Of a stretch of DNA of 64,000 nt, positions 9,114-17,859 are shown piece after piece. Made by a program: the position numbers and the translations under genes. Source of the stretch: Enterocloster bolteae (GTDB lineage: Bacteria > Bacillota > Clostridia > Lachnospirales > Lachnospiraceae); NCBI RefSeq assembly GCF_002234575.2, contig NZ_CP022464.2:5580001-5644000 (forward strand), written 5' to 3'. The stretch's first letter is position 1. Every line of letters starts with the position of its first letter. The notes under the pieces are model-generated. The model was not told the origin of the DNA. It did not search any database and saw only the letters and a list, made by a program, of their open reading frames with translations.

Positions 9114-9134
9114 AGCCCGCAAATCTGCGGGCTT
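9113..9134 (+). terminator. Right copy of the terminator stem, with T-run
   Basis: The same 22-base palindrome as at 7488 is followed here by GCTTTT, so this copy keeps the original terminator tail. It would now terminate transcripts leaving the transposase gene. Confidence 0.75.
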
Positions 9135-9159
9135 GCTTTTATATGTAGAAATAATTCTC

Positions 9160-10644
9160 TTAATCCAAAAACGTAACAGCCTTACAGGGTGTCCTGTAAT
9201 TTGCCGGCGTGATGCAGATACCCGTGGTGGGGTTGCTGGCGTGGATAACCTGGCCGCCGCCGATGTAGATGGCCACATGGTTAATGTAATCGCCACTGGC
9301 GTAGAACAGCAAATCTCCCGGCTTGGCATCACTGACTGGTATGGACTTTCCTCTGGCAGCCTGGTCCCTGGAGCTTCTTCCCGTACTGATGCCGAAATGG
9401 GCAAATACGCTCTGGGTAAATCCGGAACAGTCAGCTCCGCTTGTCAGGCTTGTCCCGCCGTACACATAGGGATTGCCCAGGAACTGTTTTGCATATGCCA
9501 CCACTGCGTTACGGGTAGCAGAAGCCACCTCTGTGGAGGTTCCGCCAGGTGAGCCCGGCTCCTTGCTGTCCACTGTCTCAGGTGCTTTTGCCGTTGTGGG
9601 CGCTGCCACCGTGCTGTCCTTGCCGTTCTCAGGATTGGCCGCGATGGTGGTGACGGCGTCTGTTCCCTTTGTCTCCTCTTTCTTGGGAGCTGTGGTGGCA
9701 GGAGCCTCCGTGGTCTTCTCGGCCTTTGTGGTAGCTGCCGTCGTCTTCTTGGCCGCATCTGCCTTCTTCGCATCCTCCAGAGCCTGCAGGGCCTTCTCCG
9801 CATCTTCCTTGCGCTTGGCCTCCTCTGCCGCCTTGGCCTTCTCCTCTTCCACCGATACAGCCTTGTTAAACTCCACACTGGTCTTCATATATTCCTTGAA
9901 CACATATCCTTCCAAATCTGAATCCACCTGCACCTTCAGGAAATCACCTTCCTCGCCCGTAACCACATAATGGGCGCCCTCTGACAGCAGTGTCAGTGTC
10001 TTTCCTTCCATGTCAGGACTTTGTCTCAGACGCAGGCTGGGGGTGCCCACTATGGTGCCATAGGTGGTTCCCACCTGCTTGGCCCTGGATTCTGCCTGCT
10101 GTCCTGTAACAAAGTAATCAGCTTTTATGTAGCCGGTCACGGAACCGGACTGAATCTTGTACCATTTTCCGCCCTCTCCGTCCACCGTGTCCAGGATGGT
10201 GGCCGCGCAATCATTGTTAATCTTGCCGGTGACACCGCTGCTGGTATTGGCCTCTGTACGGATGTTTACCGTGCCGTTTATCTTGGACACGGCAATGTTG
10301 TCATACGCCGAGGACTTTGGTTTGGACGCGGTCTCCTGGGCAGTCTTTGCCTTACCGGCGTCTCCTGACGCGCTGCCGGACTGGCCGCTTGCCTTATTGC
10401 CGCTGCCCTGGCCGCTGGCGGAACCAGCGGCTGTATTTGACTGGGCTGATTTGTTCTGTATGTTGGAATAGGATGAAGCCAGCTGCTTTTCCGGCTCTGT
10501 ATTCCCTGCATAATAATTATTCAGCGCAACGGATATACCCGCCAGAGAAGAGCCTGTCTCCAGGTTTGTGGACGCCATAGCGTTCACAGAAAGCGCGCAG
10601 CTGCACAGACCGCTGAGCACGATTACTTTCTTCCAGTTATTCAT
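9160..10644 (-). CDS. Secreted SH3 and NlpC/P60 peptidoglycan hydrolase
   Basis: A 494-residue exported protein likely to cut peptidoglycan stem peptides. It has a signal peptide (residues 1-25), a low-complexity Ser/Gly linker, two SH3b-type domains (about 120-260), an alanine/lysine-rich coiled coil and a Thr/Ala-rich linker (about 265-365), and a C-terminal NlpC/P60 domain. The catalytic Cys is at about 406 (GADCSGF), with His at about 456 (NHVAIY) and a third polar residue at about 468. It starts 16 bases after trxB and is probably co-transcribed with it. Confidence 0.92.
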   Translation of the reverse strand: MNNWKKVIVLSGLCSCALSVNAMASTNLETGSSLAGISVALNNYYAGNTEPEKQLASSYSNIQNKSAQSNTAAGSASGQGSGNKASGQSGSASGDAGKAKTAQETASKPKSSAYDNIAVSKINGTVNIRTEANTSSGVTGKINNDCAATILDTVDGEGGKWYKIQSGSVTGYIKADYFVTGQQAESRAKQVGTTYGTIVGTPSLRLRQSPDMEGKTLTLLSEGAHYVVTGEEGDFLKVQVDSDLEGYVFKEYMKTSVEFNKAVSVEEEKAKAAEEAKRKEDAEKALQALEDAKKADAAKKTTAATTKAEKTTEAPATTAPKKEETKGTDAVTTIAANPENGKDSTVAAPTTAKAPETVDSKEPGSPGGTSTEVASATRNAVVAYAKQFLGNPYVYGGTSLTSGADCSGFTQSVFAHFGISTGRSSRDQAARGKSIPVSDAKPGDLLFYASGDYINHVAIYIGGGQVIHASNPTTGICITPANYRTPCKAVTFLD

Positions 10645-10660
10645 CTGTAGCCTGCCTCCC

Positions 10661-11584
10661 CTAATTCTCTACCAGATACCGCTCCACACTGGTTATGGCG
10701 TTTGCACCGTCCGCAGCAGCTGTAATAATCTGACGAAGCGGCTTGGTCCTCACGTCACCTGCCGCAAAGATACCGGGTGCCGATGTCACAGTATCCTCCC
10801 CGGCCCTGATATAGCCGTGGTCCATATCCACCAAACCCTCAAAGGCCCTGCTCTCCGGTGTTATGCCCACTGCGATAAACACGCCCTGTACATCCAGTTC
10901 TCTTTTCTGTCCATTTTTTACATTGGTCAGGGAAAGACTCTTTACCATTCCATCCCCATTGATACTGTCGGCCACTGTGTCCCATATTACCTCCACATTA
11001 TCCAGGGACAGCAGATTCTCCTGCAGGCTCTTGGCTGCCCGCAGTTCATTTCTCCTGTGAATCAGATACACCTTGCTGCACATACGCGCCAGGAAAATGG
11101 CATCCTCCACAGCCACATCGCCGCCTCCGATGACTGCCGTGACCTTATTGCGGAAAAATGCCCCGTCGCAGGTGGCACAGTAGGACACTCCGGCTCCTGC
11201 CAGCTCTTCCTCGCCCGGCACGCCCAGCTTCCTGTGCACAGCTCCGGTGGCAAGTATAAGGGACCTGGCCTCATAGGTATTTCCCTGACACACCACGCCC
11301 TTGATTGCGCCTTTTCCTCCATCCTGGATATTCAGAACCTCGTCCTCCACGAACCGGGCTCCCAGACGGTCTGCGTGTTCCCTGAATTTAATTCCCAGGT
11401 CGTATCCGCCGATTCCGGGAAGTCCGGGATAGTTGTCCACCTCATAGGTGGTCAGGACCTGGCCTCCGCTGACCATTGCCTTTTCTACCACAAGAGTGTC
11501 CAGCTTTGCCCTCTGGGCGTAAACAGCAGCCGCCAGACCTGCCGGTCCGGAACCGATAATAATCAAATCATAAATATGAGACAT
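10661..11584 (-). CDS. trxB: Thioredoxin reductase
   Basis: The flavoenzyme passes electrons from NADPH to thioredoxin. The 307-residue protein has the FAD motif GSGPAG (11-16), the redox-active CATC pair (136-139) and the NADPH motif GGGDVA (153-158). The start at 11584 has AAGGTGA directly upstream; the upstream in-frame ATG at 11692 would add an unconserved tail. No thioredoxin gene is visible in the window. Confidence 0.95.
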   Translation of the reverse strand: MSHIYDLIIIGSGPAGLAAAVYAQRAKLDTLVVEKAMVSGGQVLTTYEVDNYPGLPGIGGYDLGIKFREHADRLGARFVEDEVLNIQDGGKGAIKGVVCQGNTYEARSLILATGAVHRKLGVPGEEELAGAGVSYCATCDGAFFRNKVTAVIGGGDVAVEDAIFLARMCSKVYLIHRRNELRAAKSLQENLLSLDNVEVIWDTVADSINGDGMVKSLSLTNVKNGQKRELDVQGVFIAVGITPESRAFEGLVDMDHGYIRAGEDTVTSAPGIFAAGDVRTKPLRQIITAAADGANAITSVERYLVEN

Positions 11585-11788
11585 AGTTTCACCTTTTCCT
11601 TTTATTCGATCTAAGCCGATATTTTCACTGTTTTGTTTCAATCCACACCCGGTAATGAAACAGAGTACGACTGTTTGTTTCCGGCAATGCATCCATCCGC
11701 CTGTTGGGGCGGGGGTATTTTAGCTTCTTTTGTTAAACAATTTGTAATTATTATATCACAAATAAATTATTTATTACAATTCAATTTC

Positions 11789-11817
11789 TTACAATTCTAT
11801 CATTGGTATGGTAAAAT
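11789..11817 (+). promoter_or_regulatory. Promoter of the FabG-like gene
   Basis: TTACAA and TAAAAT are separated by 17 bases, about 35 bases before the start codon, in the intergenic region divergent from trxB. Confidence 0.55.
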
Positions 11818-11852
11818 ATGTTATAACCCATAACAGAAAGGATGTGTATCTT

Positions 11853-12584
11853 ATGCCGCGTAAAACCGTACTGGTCACCGGAGCCTCCAGAGGCATCGGC
11901 AAGGCCGTGGCAGTTAAGTTTGCAAAGAAGGGCTATAATGTGGCTATCAGCTGTGTCCACAGGGAGGAACAGCTGATGCAGACCCGGAAAGAAATCGAAT
12001 CCTTCCAGGTCCCCTGCCTGGCATACAAAGGAGATATGGGGGACATGGCTTGCTGTGAGGAGCTGTTCCTTAAGATTAAAAAGATGTTCGGTGGTGTGGA
12101 TGTCCTTGTGAACAATGCCGGCATCTCCTATATCGGACTTCTCCAGGATATGACTCCGGCGGACTGGGAGCGCATGCTGCGCACCAACCTGACATCTGTT
12201 TTCAATTGCTGCAAGCTGGCGGTCCCCTATATGATTTCTCAGAAGCAGGGAAAAATTGTCAATATATCTTCTGTATGGGGCGTTGTGGGCGCCTCCTGCG
12301 AGACAGCCTACTCAGCCACCAAAGGCGGTATCAACGCCCTGACAAAGGCCCTGGCAAAGGAGCTGGCCCCCAGCAATATCCAGGTCAATGCAATTGCCTG
12401 CGGAGCCATTGACACAGAGATGAACCAGTGGATGGATGAGGACGACCTTATCGCCCTGGTGGACGAGATTCCCTCCGGGCGCCTTGGCCGCGCTGAGGAG
12501 GTGGCTGATTTGGCTTACCATCTGGGCTATAAGGAATCATACCTTACCGGACAGATCATCGGACTGGACGGGGGATGGATTTAG
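11853..12584 (+). CDS. FabG-like short-chain dehydrogenase/reductase
   Basis: A 243-residue NAD(P)H-dependent SDR enzyme. The cofactor motif TGASRGIG is at 9-16, NNAG at 87-90, and the catalytic Ser, Tyr and Lys at about 140, 153 and 157 (YSATK). It stands alone, not in a fatty-acid gene cluster. The block GASCETAYSATKGGINALT recalls the EF-P 5-aminopentanone reductase YmfI, so that role is as plausible as 3-oxoacyl-ACP reduction. The start at 11853 is preferred because AAAGGA lies just upstream. Confidence 0.85.
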   Translation: MPRKTVLVTGASRGIGKAVAVKFAKKGYNVAISCVHREEQLMQTRKEIESFQVPCLAYKGDMGDMACCEELFLKIKKMFGGVDVLVNNAGISYIGLLQDMTPADWERMLRTNLTSVFNCCKLAVPYMISQKQGKIVNISSVWGVVGASCETAYSATKGGINALTKALAKELAPSNIQVNAIACGAIDTEMNQWMDEDDLIALVDEIPSGRLGRAEEVADLAYHLGYKESYLTGQIIGLDGGWI

Positions 12585-12702
12585 ACTGGCGGGGTTTGGC
12601 TGATGGGTTCAGGCCGGGGGATTTAGACCGGGGGCAGACTCCCACTATGTCTCCCGAACCTTTCCGAAACTTTTCCTTATCCTTACGAATATATTAACTG
12701 TA

Positions 12703-12733
12703 TTGACCTTGGAGCCGCTCCATGGTGTAGAAT
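12703..12733 (+). promoter_or_regulatory. MerR-type promoter with operator dyad
   Basis: TTGACC (12703-12708) and TAGAAT (12728-12733) are separated by 19 bases, too far for ordinary polymerase binding. The spacer is filled by the dyad CCTTGGAGC (12707-12715) and GCTCCATGG (12717-12725), which has one mismatch. This geometry is the hallmark of promoters activated by MerR-family regulators. It drives the small wall-binding protein at 12785. Confidence 0.7.
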
Positions 12734-12784
12734 TTACTCAGAAAAGCAATACACTAATATAAATCGCAAGGAGGCATGCTTCTT

Positions 12785-13240
12785 ATGAAAAAGAAATATT
12801 TAGCAATCGCAGCTCTCTCCATGGCCCTGGCCGCAGGGAGCGCTATGACATCATTTGCTGCGGGATTCGTTCACACCTCTCAGGGAACAAAGTATCAGTG
12901 GGGTTCCGGAGATTACTGTACCAATAACTGGGTAAACTACAAGAACCACTGGTTCTTCTTCGGAGAGGACCAGATTATGCGTACCGGATGGATTCAGAAG
13001 GACGGCACCTGGTATTACGCCGCCGATACAGGCGAGCTCCAGGGCGGCATCATGAAGATCAACGGCAATGTCTACTACTTCGACAGCAACAGCTGTAAGT
13101 TACAGACCGGAGAACGCTCCTTCAATGGCCAGACCCACACCTTCACCGAAAACGGAACCACCGACGGCGGTCCATATGTTTATACAGAGTGGAACAGCAA
13201 CGGAACACTCAGACGCGGTACCAAATTCGGGGTACGGTAA
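12785..13240 (+). CDS. Small secreted cell-wall-binding repeat protein
   Basis: A 151-residue exported protein with a signal peptide (residues 1-26, ending TSFAAG) and about four choline-binding-type repeats rich in Trp-Tyr and Gly, such as NHWFFFGEDQIMRTGWI and GTWYYAADTGE. No catalytic domain is present, so it may simply coat the wall or act as a small binding module. The start at 12785 has AAGGAGG 10 bases upstream. The MerR-type promoter suggests induction by a specific signal. Confidence 0.85.
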   Translation: MKKKYLAIAALSMALAAGSAMTSFAAGFVHTSQGTKYQWGSGDYCTNNWVNYKNHWFFFGEDQIMRTGWIQKDGTWYYAADTGELQGGIMKINGNVYYFDSNSCKLQTGERSFNGQTHTFTENGTTDGGPYVYTEWNSNGTLRRGTKFGVR

Positions 13241-13264
13241 TTCATAAATTGCATATCACACACA

Positions 13265-13308
13265 AGAACAGGGATGCCTGAGCCGGAAGGTTCAGCCATC
13301 CCTGTTCT
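13265..13308 (+). terminator. Long stem-loop after the wall-binding protein
   Basis: A stem of about 20 pairs with a small internal mismatch (AGAACAGGGATG pairing with CATCCCTGTTCT at the base) lies 25 bases after the stop. It lacks a strong T-run. Confidence 0.6.
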
Positions 13309-13333
13309 AATGATATCAAAAACATAGAGAGCC

Positions 13334-13369
13334 AAAAAGACCTTCCGGAAAACTGGTTCCGAAAGGTCC
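13334..13369 (-). terminator. rplM-rpsI terminator
   Basis: A near-perfect stem (GACCTT...AAGGTC) is followed on the minus strand by TTTTTGG, 53 bases after the rpsI stop. Confidence 0.75.
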
Positions 13370-13421
13370 TGTATACGTTTGTTGGGACATACTGGTGTAA
13401 ACCAGATGTCTGACTCCAGAA

Positions 13422-13814
13422 TTAACGCTTGGAGAACTGAGGAGCACGACGGGCTGCCTTTAAGCCGTACTTCTTTCTCTCTTTCATTCTTGGGTCTCTT
13501 GTTAAGAAACCAGCTTTCTTCAGGGCTGGTCTGTAATCAGCGTCTACCTGAAGGAGAGCTCTGGAGATGCCGTGACGGATTGCGCCGGCCTGTCCTGTTG
13601 TGCCGCCGCCGCGAACGTTAACCATTACATCGAATTTATCAGTAGTCTCAGTAGCTACTAATGGCTGGCGAACAATAACCTTTAAAGTCTCAAGACCAAG
13701 ATACTCATTGATATCTCTCTTGTTGATGGTGATGTTGCCGGTACCTGGTACTAAATATACTCTGGCGATGGATTTTTTTCTTCTGCCTGTTCCGTAAAAT
13801 TTTGCGTTAGCCAT
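13422..13814 (-). CDS. rpsI: 30S ribosomal protein S9
   Basis: The 130-residue protein lies in the head of the small subunit. Its basic C-terminal tail, ending in FSKR, reaches the P-site tRNA. The start at 13814 (MANAKFYGTGRRK) follows AGGAGGAAG; an ATG at 13832 overlaps that site. It forms a two-gene unit with rplM, 24 bases away. Confidence 0.97.
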   Translation of the reverse strand: MANAKFYGTGRRKKSIARVYLVPGTGNITINKRDINEYLGLETLKVIVRQPLVATETTDKFDVMVNVRGGGTTGQAGAIRHGISRALLQVDADYRPALKKAGFLTRDPRMKERKKYGLKAARRAPQFSKR

Positions 13815-13838
13815 GATACTTTCTTCCTCCAATCCTCA

Positions 13839-14267
13839 TTAAAATGTTAAAACTTCTGGTTTCTGTGCTGCCTGCTCATGGTCTGGGCCTGCATATACAT
13901 GAAGCTTGCCAAACATGCTTCTTCCCAGAGGTCCCTTTGGAAGCATACCCTTAACTGCTAACTCGATAACCTTCTCAGGCTTCTTAGCCATCAATTCACG
14001 CAGGGTTGTCTCTCTCATACCGCCTACGTAATCAGAGTGATTGTAATAAATCTTCTGATCCAACTTCTTGCCGGTTACTTTAATCTTCTCAGCGTTCACA
14101 ACGATTACATAATCGCCGCAATCCATATGAGGTGTGAAAATCGGCTTGTTCTTTCCTCTTAAAACCTTTGCTATCTCTGAAGACAGACGTCCTAATGTAT
14201 ATCCTGTAGCATCAACTACATACCATTTTCTTTCAATTGTCGCTGGACTAGCCATAAAACTCTTCAT
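13839..14267 (-). CDS. rplM: 50S ribosomal protein L13
   Basis: The 142-residue protein is an early assembly protein of the large subunit. The family blocks KWYVVDATGYTLGRL and MLPKGPLGRSMF are present. The start at 14267 follows AGGAGG. It is the first gene of the rplM-rpsI operon, with its own promoter and a structured leader. Confidence 0.97.
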   Translation of the reverse strand: MKSFMASPATIERKWYVVDATGYTLGRLSSEIAKVLRGKNKPIFTPHMDCGDYVIVVNAEKIKVTGKKLDQKIYYNHSDYVGGMRETTLRELMAKKPEKVIELAVKGMLPKGPLGRSMFGKLHVYAGPDHEQAAQKPEVLTF

Positions 14268-14412
14268 TGGTTAACCTCCTGTTAATCTCAACCTTGTTAT
14301 ACACCTGACATCCAACGGATGCCCGCTATATGCCTGATAAATATGGGAAGTATTTATCAATCAAAGTGCTCACTCCGGGGCTTTGGATGAGCATTCTTTG
14401 CTAATGTCACAG
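14268..14412 (-). promoter_or_regulatory. Structured 5' leader of rplM
   Basis: The leader of about 145 bases contains three short hairpins: GCTCA/TGAGC spanning 14368-14392, an 8-pair stem spanning 14336-14358, and CATCC/GGATG near 14308-14322. Such leaders bind ribosomal proteins for feedback control in other Firmicutes. That L13 or S9 binds here is inference. Confidence 0.45.
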
Positions 14413-14418
14413 TTTTAT

Positions 14419-14447
14419 ATTATATAATACCAAACACTCCCTGTCAA
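14419..14447 (-). promoter_or_regulatory. rplM promoter
   Basis: Consensus TTGACA (14442-14447) and TATAAT (14419-14424) on the minus strand are separated by 17 bases. This is one of the strongest promoters in the window. Confidence 0.85.
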
Positions 14448-14494
14448 CCACTTTACAAAGAAAAAATGCCGAATAATCAAAGATATTCCGGCAT

Positions 14495-15238
14495 TTACAG
14501 CTCATATTTCATTTCTATCAGAGTAAGCCCCCTGGCAGGCGCCGTGGGGCCTGCTGCCCGCCGGTCCTTTGCCTCCAGAATGGAGGGCATATCCTCTGCC
14601 TGTATATGGCCTGTTCCCACAGCCATCAGGGTCCCGGCAATGATGCGCACCATATTATACAGAAAACCGTTTCCGGTCACGCGTATGGTAATGATATCAT
14701 CCGCATTTCTCGTAACATCAATCCTATAGACGGTCCTTACTGTATCCGTCACCTGGGTGCGGACACTGCAGAAGCTTTTAAAATCATGTTCCCCGGCCAG
14801 CATATTTGCAGCAGCCTGCATCCTGTCCACATCCAGCTTATAATAACAGAAATGGGAGTACAGGCGCTCCATGGGCATGTTGATTCTCCGGTTTAAAATC
14901 CTGTATTCATATGTCTTGATGCAGGTGCATTTTCTGGGATGCCAGTCAGAGGGCACTTCCTCGGATACCTGAACCCGGATGTCCTCAGGAAGCCTCTGGT
15001 TTAAGGCCATGCAAATCTTATCCGGCGGCATCTGGCTTTCTGTGTCAAAGACAGCCACATTCCCCCTTGCATGGACTCCTGAATCTGTCCTGCTGGCACC
15101 TATAACCTGGATGGGCTCCCTCATAAGCTGGGTAAGGGCTTCATTCAAAACAGATTCTATGGTCACTGCCCCCGGCTGTATCTGCCAGCCGTGATATTGG
15201 GTGCCGTCATAGGCAACCACAAGCCGTATTCGTTTCAT
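14495..15238 (-). CDS. truA: tRNA pseudouridine synthase A
   Basis: The enzyme converts uridines 38-40 of the tRNA anticodon stem to pseudouridine. The 247-residue protein carries the catalytic aspartate in GASRTDSGVHARGN (about residue 54) and the C-terminal block GNGFLYNMVRIIAGTL. It lies directly after the ECF transporter genes, as in many Clostridia, and probably shares their transcript. Confidence 0.95.
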   Translation of the reverse strand: MKRIRLVVAYDGTQYHGWQIQPGAVTIESVLNEALTQLMREPIQVIGASRTDSGVHARGNVAVFDTESQMPPDKICMALNQRLPEDIRVQVSEEVPSDWHPRKCTCIKTYEYRILNRRINMPMERLYSHFCYYKLDVDRMQAAANMLAGEHDFKSFCSVRTQVTDTVRTVYRIDVTRNADDIITIRVTGNGFLYNMVRIIAGTLMAVGTGHIQAEDMPSILEAKDRRAAGPTAPARGLTLIEMKYEL

Positions 15239-15276
15239 TGATCCTACCTTCCTGTATATGCAGCGCAGTGCTCATT

Positions 15277-16077
15277 TTAGAGATAAACCCTGGACGCTAT
15301 GATGACCACAAAATACAGGGCATATATCATATAGGCGTCATGGTCCGCCTGGCGGTACTGCAGGGGTTTCATCTTTGTGCGGCCGTCGCCGCCGCGGTAA
15401 CAGCGGGCTTCCATGGCCATGGCCAGGTCTGTGGCCCTGCGGAAGGCGGAAATAAATAACGGCACCAGAAGAGGCACCATGGCCTTTGCCTTCTGTATCA
15501 GATTGCCGGTCTCAAAGTCAGCTCCCCTGGCCATCTGGGCCTTCATGATTTTATCGGTTTCCTCCACCAGAATAGGGATGAATCTCAGGGCAATGGACAT
15601 CATCATGGCAACCTCATGGACCGGCACCCTGAACCGTTTCAGAAAGCCCAGGCCCTTTTCCAGACCGTCTGTCAGCTGGTTGGGCGTGGTGGTCAGCGTC
15701 ATGATGGATGAGCCAATCACCAGATAGATAAGCCTCAGCCCCATAAAAAAGGCCATACGCACGCCCTCAAAGGTTATCTTGAAAATCCAGAACTTTACCA
15801 GTATGCGTCCGTCTGTCAGGAACAGATTGAAGCTGACACTGATTAACAGCAGAATCATGATAGCCTTCAGCCCCCTGAGAATGAAACGCACCGGCACCCT
15901 GGTCAGCTTAATCACAGCTGCCAGCACCACCGTGGCAATGACATAACCCCATATATTGTCTGCAACAAACAAGGAGGCTATGAACACCATAGTTCCAAAA
16001 AGCTTTGTCCTGGGGTCCAGTCTGTGAACGGCGGAGTCCACCGGATAGTACTGGCCCAACGTAATCTCTCTAAACAT
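15277..16077 (-). CDS. ecfT: ECF transporter transmembrane subunit EcfT
   Basis: EcfT is the membrane coupling subunit of a shared energy-coupling-factor vitamin importer. The 266-residue protein has an N-terminal block of hydrophobic helices, and the two arginine motifs that dock the ATPases are seen as QMARGADF and MEARCYRGG. It overlaps ecfA2 by 8 bases. No substrate-binding S component is encoded here, which fits a group II system serving S proteins encoded elsewhere. Confidence 0.92.
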   Translation of the reverse strand: MFREITLGQYYPVDSAVHRLDPRTKLFGTMVFIASLFVADNIWGYVIATVVLAAVIKLTRVPVRFILRGLKAIMILLLISVSFNLFLTDGRILVKFWIFKITFEGVRMAFFMGLRLIYLVIGSSIMTLTTTPNQLTDGLEKGLGFLKRFRVPVHEVAMMMSIALRFIPILVEETDKIMKAQMARGADFETGNLIQKAKAMVPLLVPLFISAFRRATDLAMAMEARCYRGGDGRTKMKPLQYRQADHDAYMIYALYFVVIIASRVYL

Positions 16078-16948
16078 TTTTATCCCTGCTGCTTTCTGTC
16101 AGTTTATTCCTCAGCGCCAGAATAGCCTCCCTAGCCTCCGCCACTGTGGTAATATCATCATCAATATCAATGCCGTTTTCCTTCAGGTCATGGACCAGAT
16201 AAGTTATCTGGGGCGCAGCCAGTCCCATGGTCTCCAGTTCCCTGTAATGGCAAAATACCTCCTTTGGCGCGCCGTCAAACACCTTCTGCCCATGGTTCAT
16301 CACAATCAGACGGTCCGCATACCTGGCCACATCCTCCATGCTGTGGGAAACCAGTATGATGGTCATATGGCGCTCCCTGTGGAGCCTGTCAATCTGGTCC
16401 AGAATCTCATCCCTTCCCCTTGGATCCAGGCCGGCTGTCGGCTCGTCCAGTATAAGGACCTCCGGTTCCATGGCCAGCACGCCAGCTATGGCCACCCGCC
16501 GTTTCTGGCCGCCGGACAGCTCAAAGGGAGACTGTTTATAATAAGAAGGGTCCAGGCCCACCTGTTCCAGGGCTTTTTTTGCCCTGGCTTCGGCCTCCTC
16601 CCTGCTCAGTCCCTGATTCTTAGGTCCGAAGCATACATCTGTCAGCACATCCACTTCAAAGAGCTGGTGCTCCGGATACTGGAATACCAGGCCCACCTTG
16701 CTCCTCAGCTGCTTCATGTCATAGCCCTGGCTGTAGATATTCTCCCCGTTGTAGTAGAGTTCGCCTGCGCTGGCTTTTATCAGCCCGTTTAAATGCTGAA
16801 TCAGGGTGGACTTTCCCGAGCCCGTATGTCCAATCAGACCCACAAATTCCCCGTCCTCAATCTCCAGATTCACGTCAAACAGGGCATGCTGCTCAAAGGC
16901 CGTGCCGCCGCCATATACAAAATTCAAATCAACTGCTTTTATTGACAT
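16070..16948 (-). CDS. ecfA2: ECF transporter ATPase EcfA2
   Basis: This is one of two ATPases that power the ECF importer. The 292-residue protein has Walker A GHTGSGKST (40-48), the signature LSGGQKRRVAIAG, Walker B VLILDEPTAGLDP and the switch histidine in LVSHSMED. It lies between ecfA1 (17 bases) and ecfT (overlapping), the usual module order. The conserved order decides the A1/A2 naming. Confidence 0.93.
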   Translation of the reverse strand: MSIKAVDLNFVYGGGTAFEQHALFDVNLEIEDGEFVGLIGHTGSGKSTLIQHLNGLIKASAGELYYNGENIYSQGYDMKQLRSKVGLVFQYPEHQLFEVDVLTDVCFGPKNQGLSREEAEARAKKALEQVGLDPSYYKQSPFELSGGQKRRVAIAGVLAMEPEVLILDEPTAGLDPRGRDEILDQIDRLHRERHMTIILVSHSMEDVARYADRLIVMNHGQKVFDGAPKEVFCHYRELETMGLAAPQITYLVHDLKENGIDIDDDITTVAEAREAILALRNKLTESSRDKNV

Positions 16949-16965
16949 CCTCTATCTCCTTCTCC

Positions 16966-17820
16966 CTATCTCAGAAGGGGTACCAGCTGTTCCACCAGCT
17001 CTTCCCTGCTAAGGATTCCATCCGTAAGGGGCATTCCTGCCTCCTTAAGCTCCCAGGCCAGCTCTGTGACCTGGGGCACGTCCAGTCCATGGCTCTTCAG
17101 TTCTTTGACCCTAGAGAAAATTTCCCTTGGCTGTCCGTCCATGACAATCCTGCCGTCGTCCATGACAATGATTCTGTCAGCCTCAATGGCTTCCTCCATA
17201 TAGTGGGTAATCAGCAGGACGGTGATGCCTTCTGCCCTGTTTAACTCATGAATGGTCCGTATAACCTCCTTGCGGCCGTTAGGGTCCAGCATGGCAGTGG
17301 GCTCGTCCAGAATAATGCACTCCGGCTTCATGGCCATAACGCCTGCTATGGCCACCCTCTGCTTCTGTCCTCCTGAAAGCTTATTGGGTGACTGGAGCCG
17401 GTAGGCGGTCATTCCAACAGCCTTCAGGCTCTCCTCCACACGCTTCCATATCTCTTCTGTGGGCACGCCTATATTCTCCGGTCCAAAGCCCACATCCTCC
17501 TCCACAATATTGCCGATGATCTGGTTATCCGGATTCTGGAACACCATGCCGGCTGTCTTGCGGACATCCCAGATATGTTCCTCATCCCTGGTATCCATAT
17601 CCCCCACCCATACGGTTCCTTCCGTGGGCAGCAGAAGACCGTTGACATGCTTGGCCAGAGTTGACTTGCCGGAACCATTATGGCCCAGCACAGCCACAAA
17701 ATCACCCTTTTTTATATCCACATCCACACCGTCAATAGCCCGGTTCACTTCTTCTATATTTTCTTCCTCATCGCGTCTTATATACTCATATACCAGTTTT
17801 GCCGCTTTAACGATTCCCAT
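16966..17820 (-). CDS. ecfA1: ECF transporter ATPase EcfA1
   Basis: This is the partner ATPase of EcfA2. The 284-residue protein has Walker A GHNGSGKST (46-54), LSGGQKQRVAIAG, Walker B CIILDEPTAMLDP and LLITHYMEE. It is the first gene of the ecfA1-ecfA2-ecfT-truA unit, which has its own promoter. In related genomes it usually follows rplQ directly; here 4 kb of wall-protein genes intervene. Confidence 0.93.
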   Translation of the reverse strand: MGIVKAAKLVYEYIRRDEEENIEEVNRAIDGVDVDIKKGDFVAVLGHNGSGKSTLAKHVNGLLLPTEGTVWVGDMDTRDEEHIWDVRKTAGMVFQNPDNQIIGNIVEEDVGFGPENIGVPTEEIWKRVEESLKAVGMTAYRLQSPNKLSGGQKQRVAIAGVMAMKPECIILDEPTAMLDPNGRKEVIRTIHELNRAEGITVLLITHYMEEAIEADRIIVMDDGRIVMDGQPREIFSRVKELKSHGLDVPQVTELAWELKEAGMPLTDGILSREELVEQLVPLLR

Positions 17821-17859
17821 ATGCGTCCTTTCAACACCTTCGTTCTGCTACGTTTCTCA

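Noticed and set aside
9444..9878. Arginine-rich reading frame of 144 codons
   Set aside because: It is an out-of-frame reading of the Ala/Lys/Thr-rich linker of the NlpC/P60 gene.
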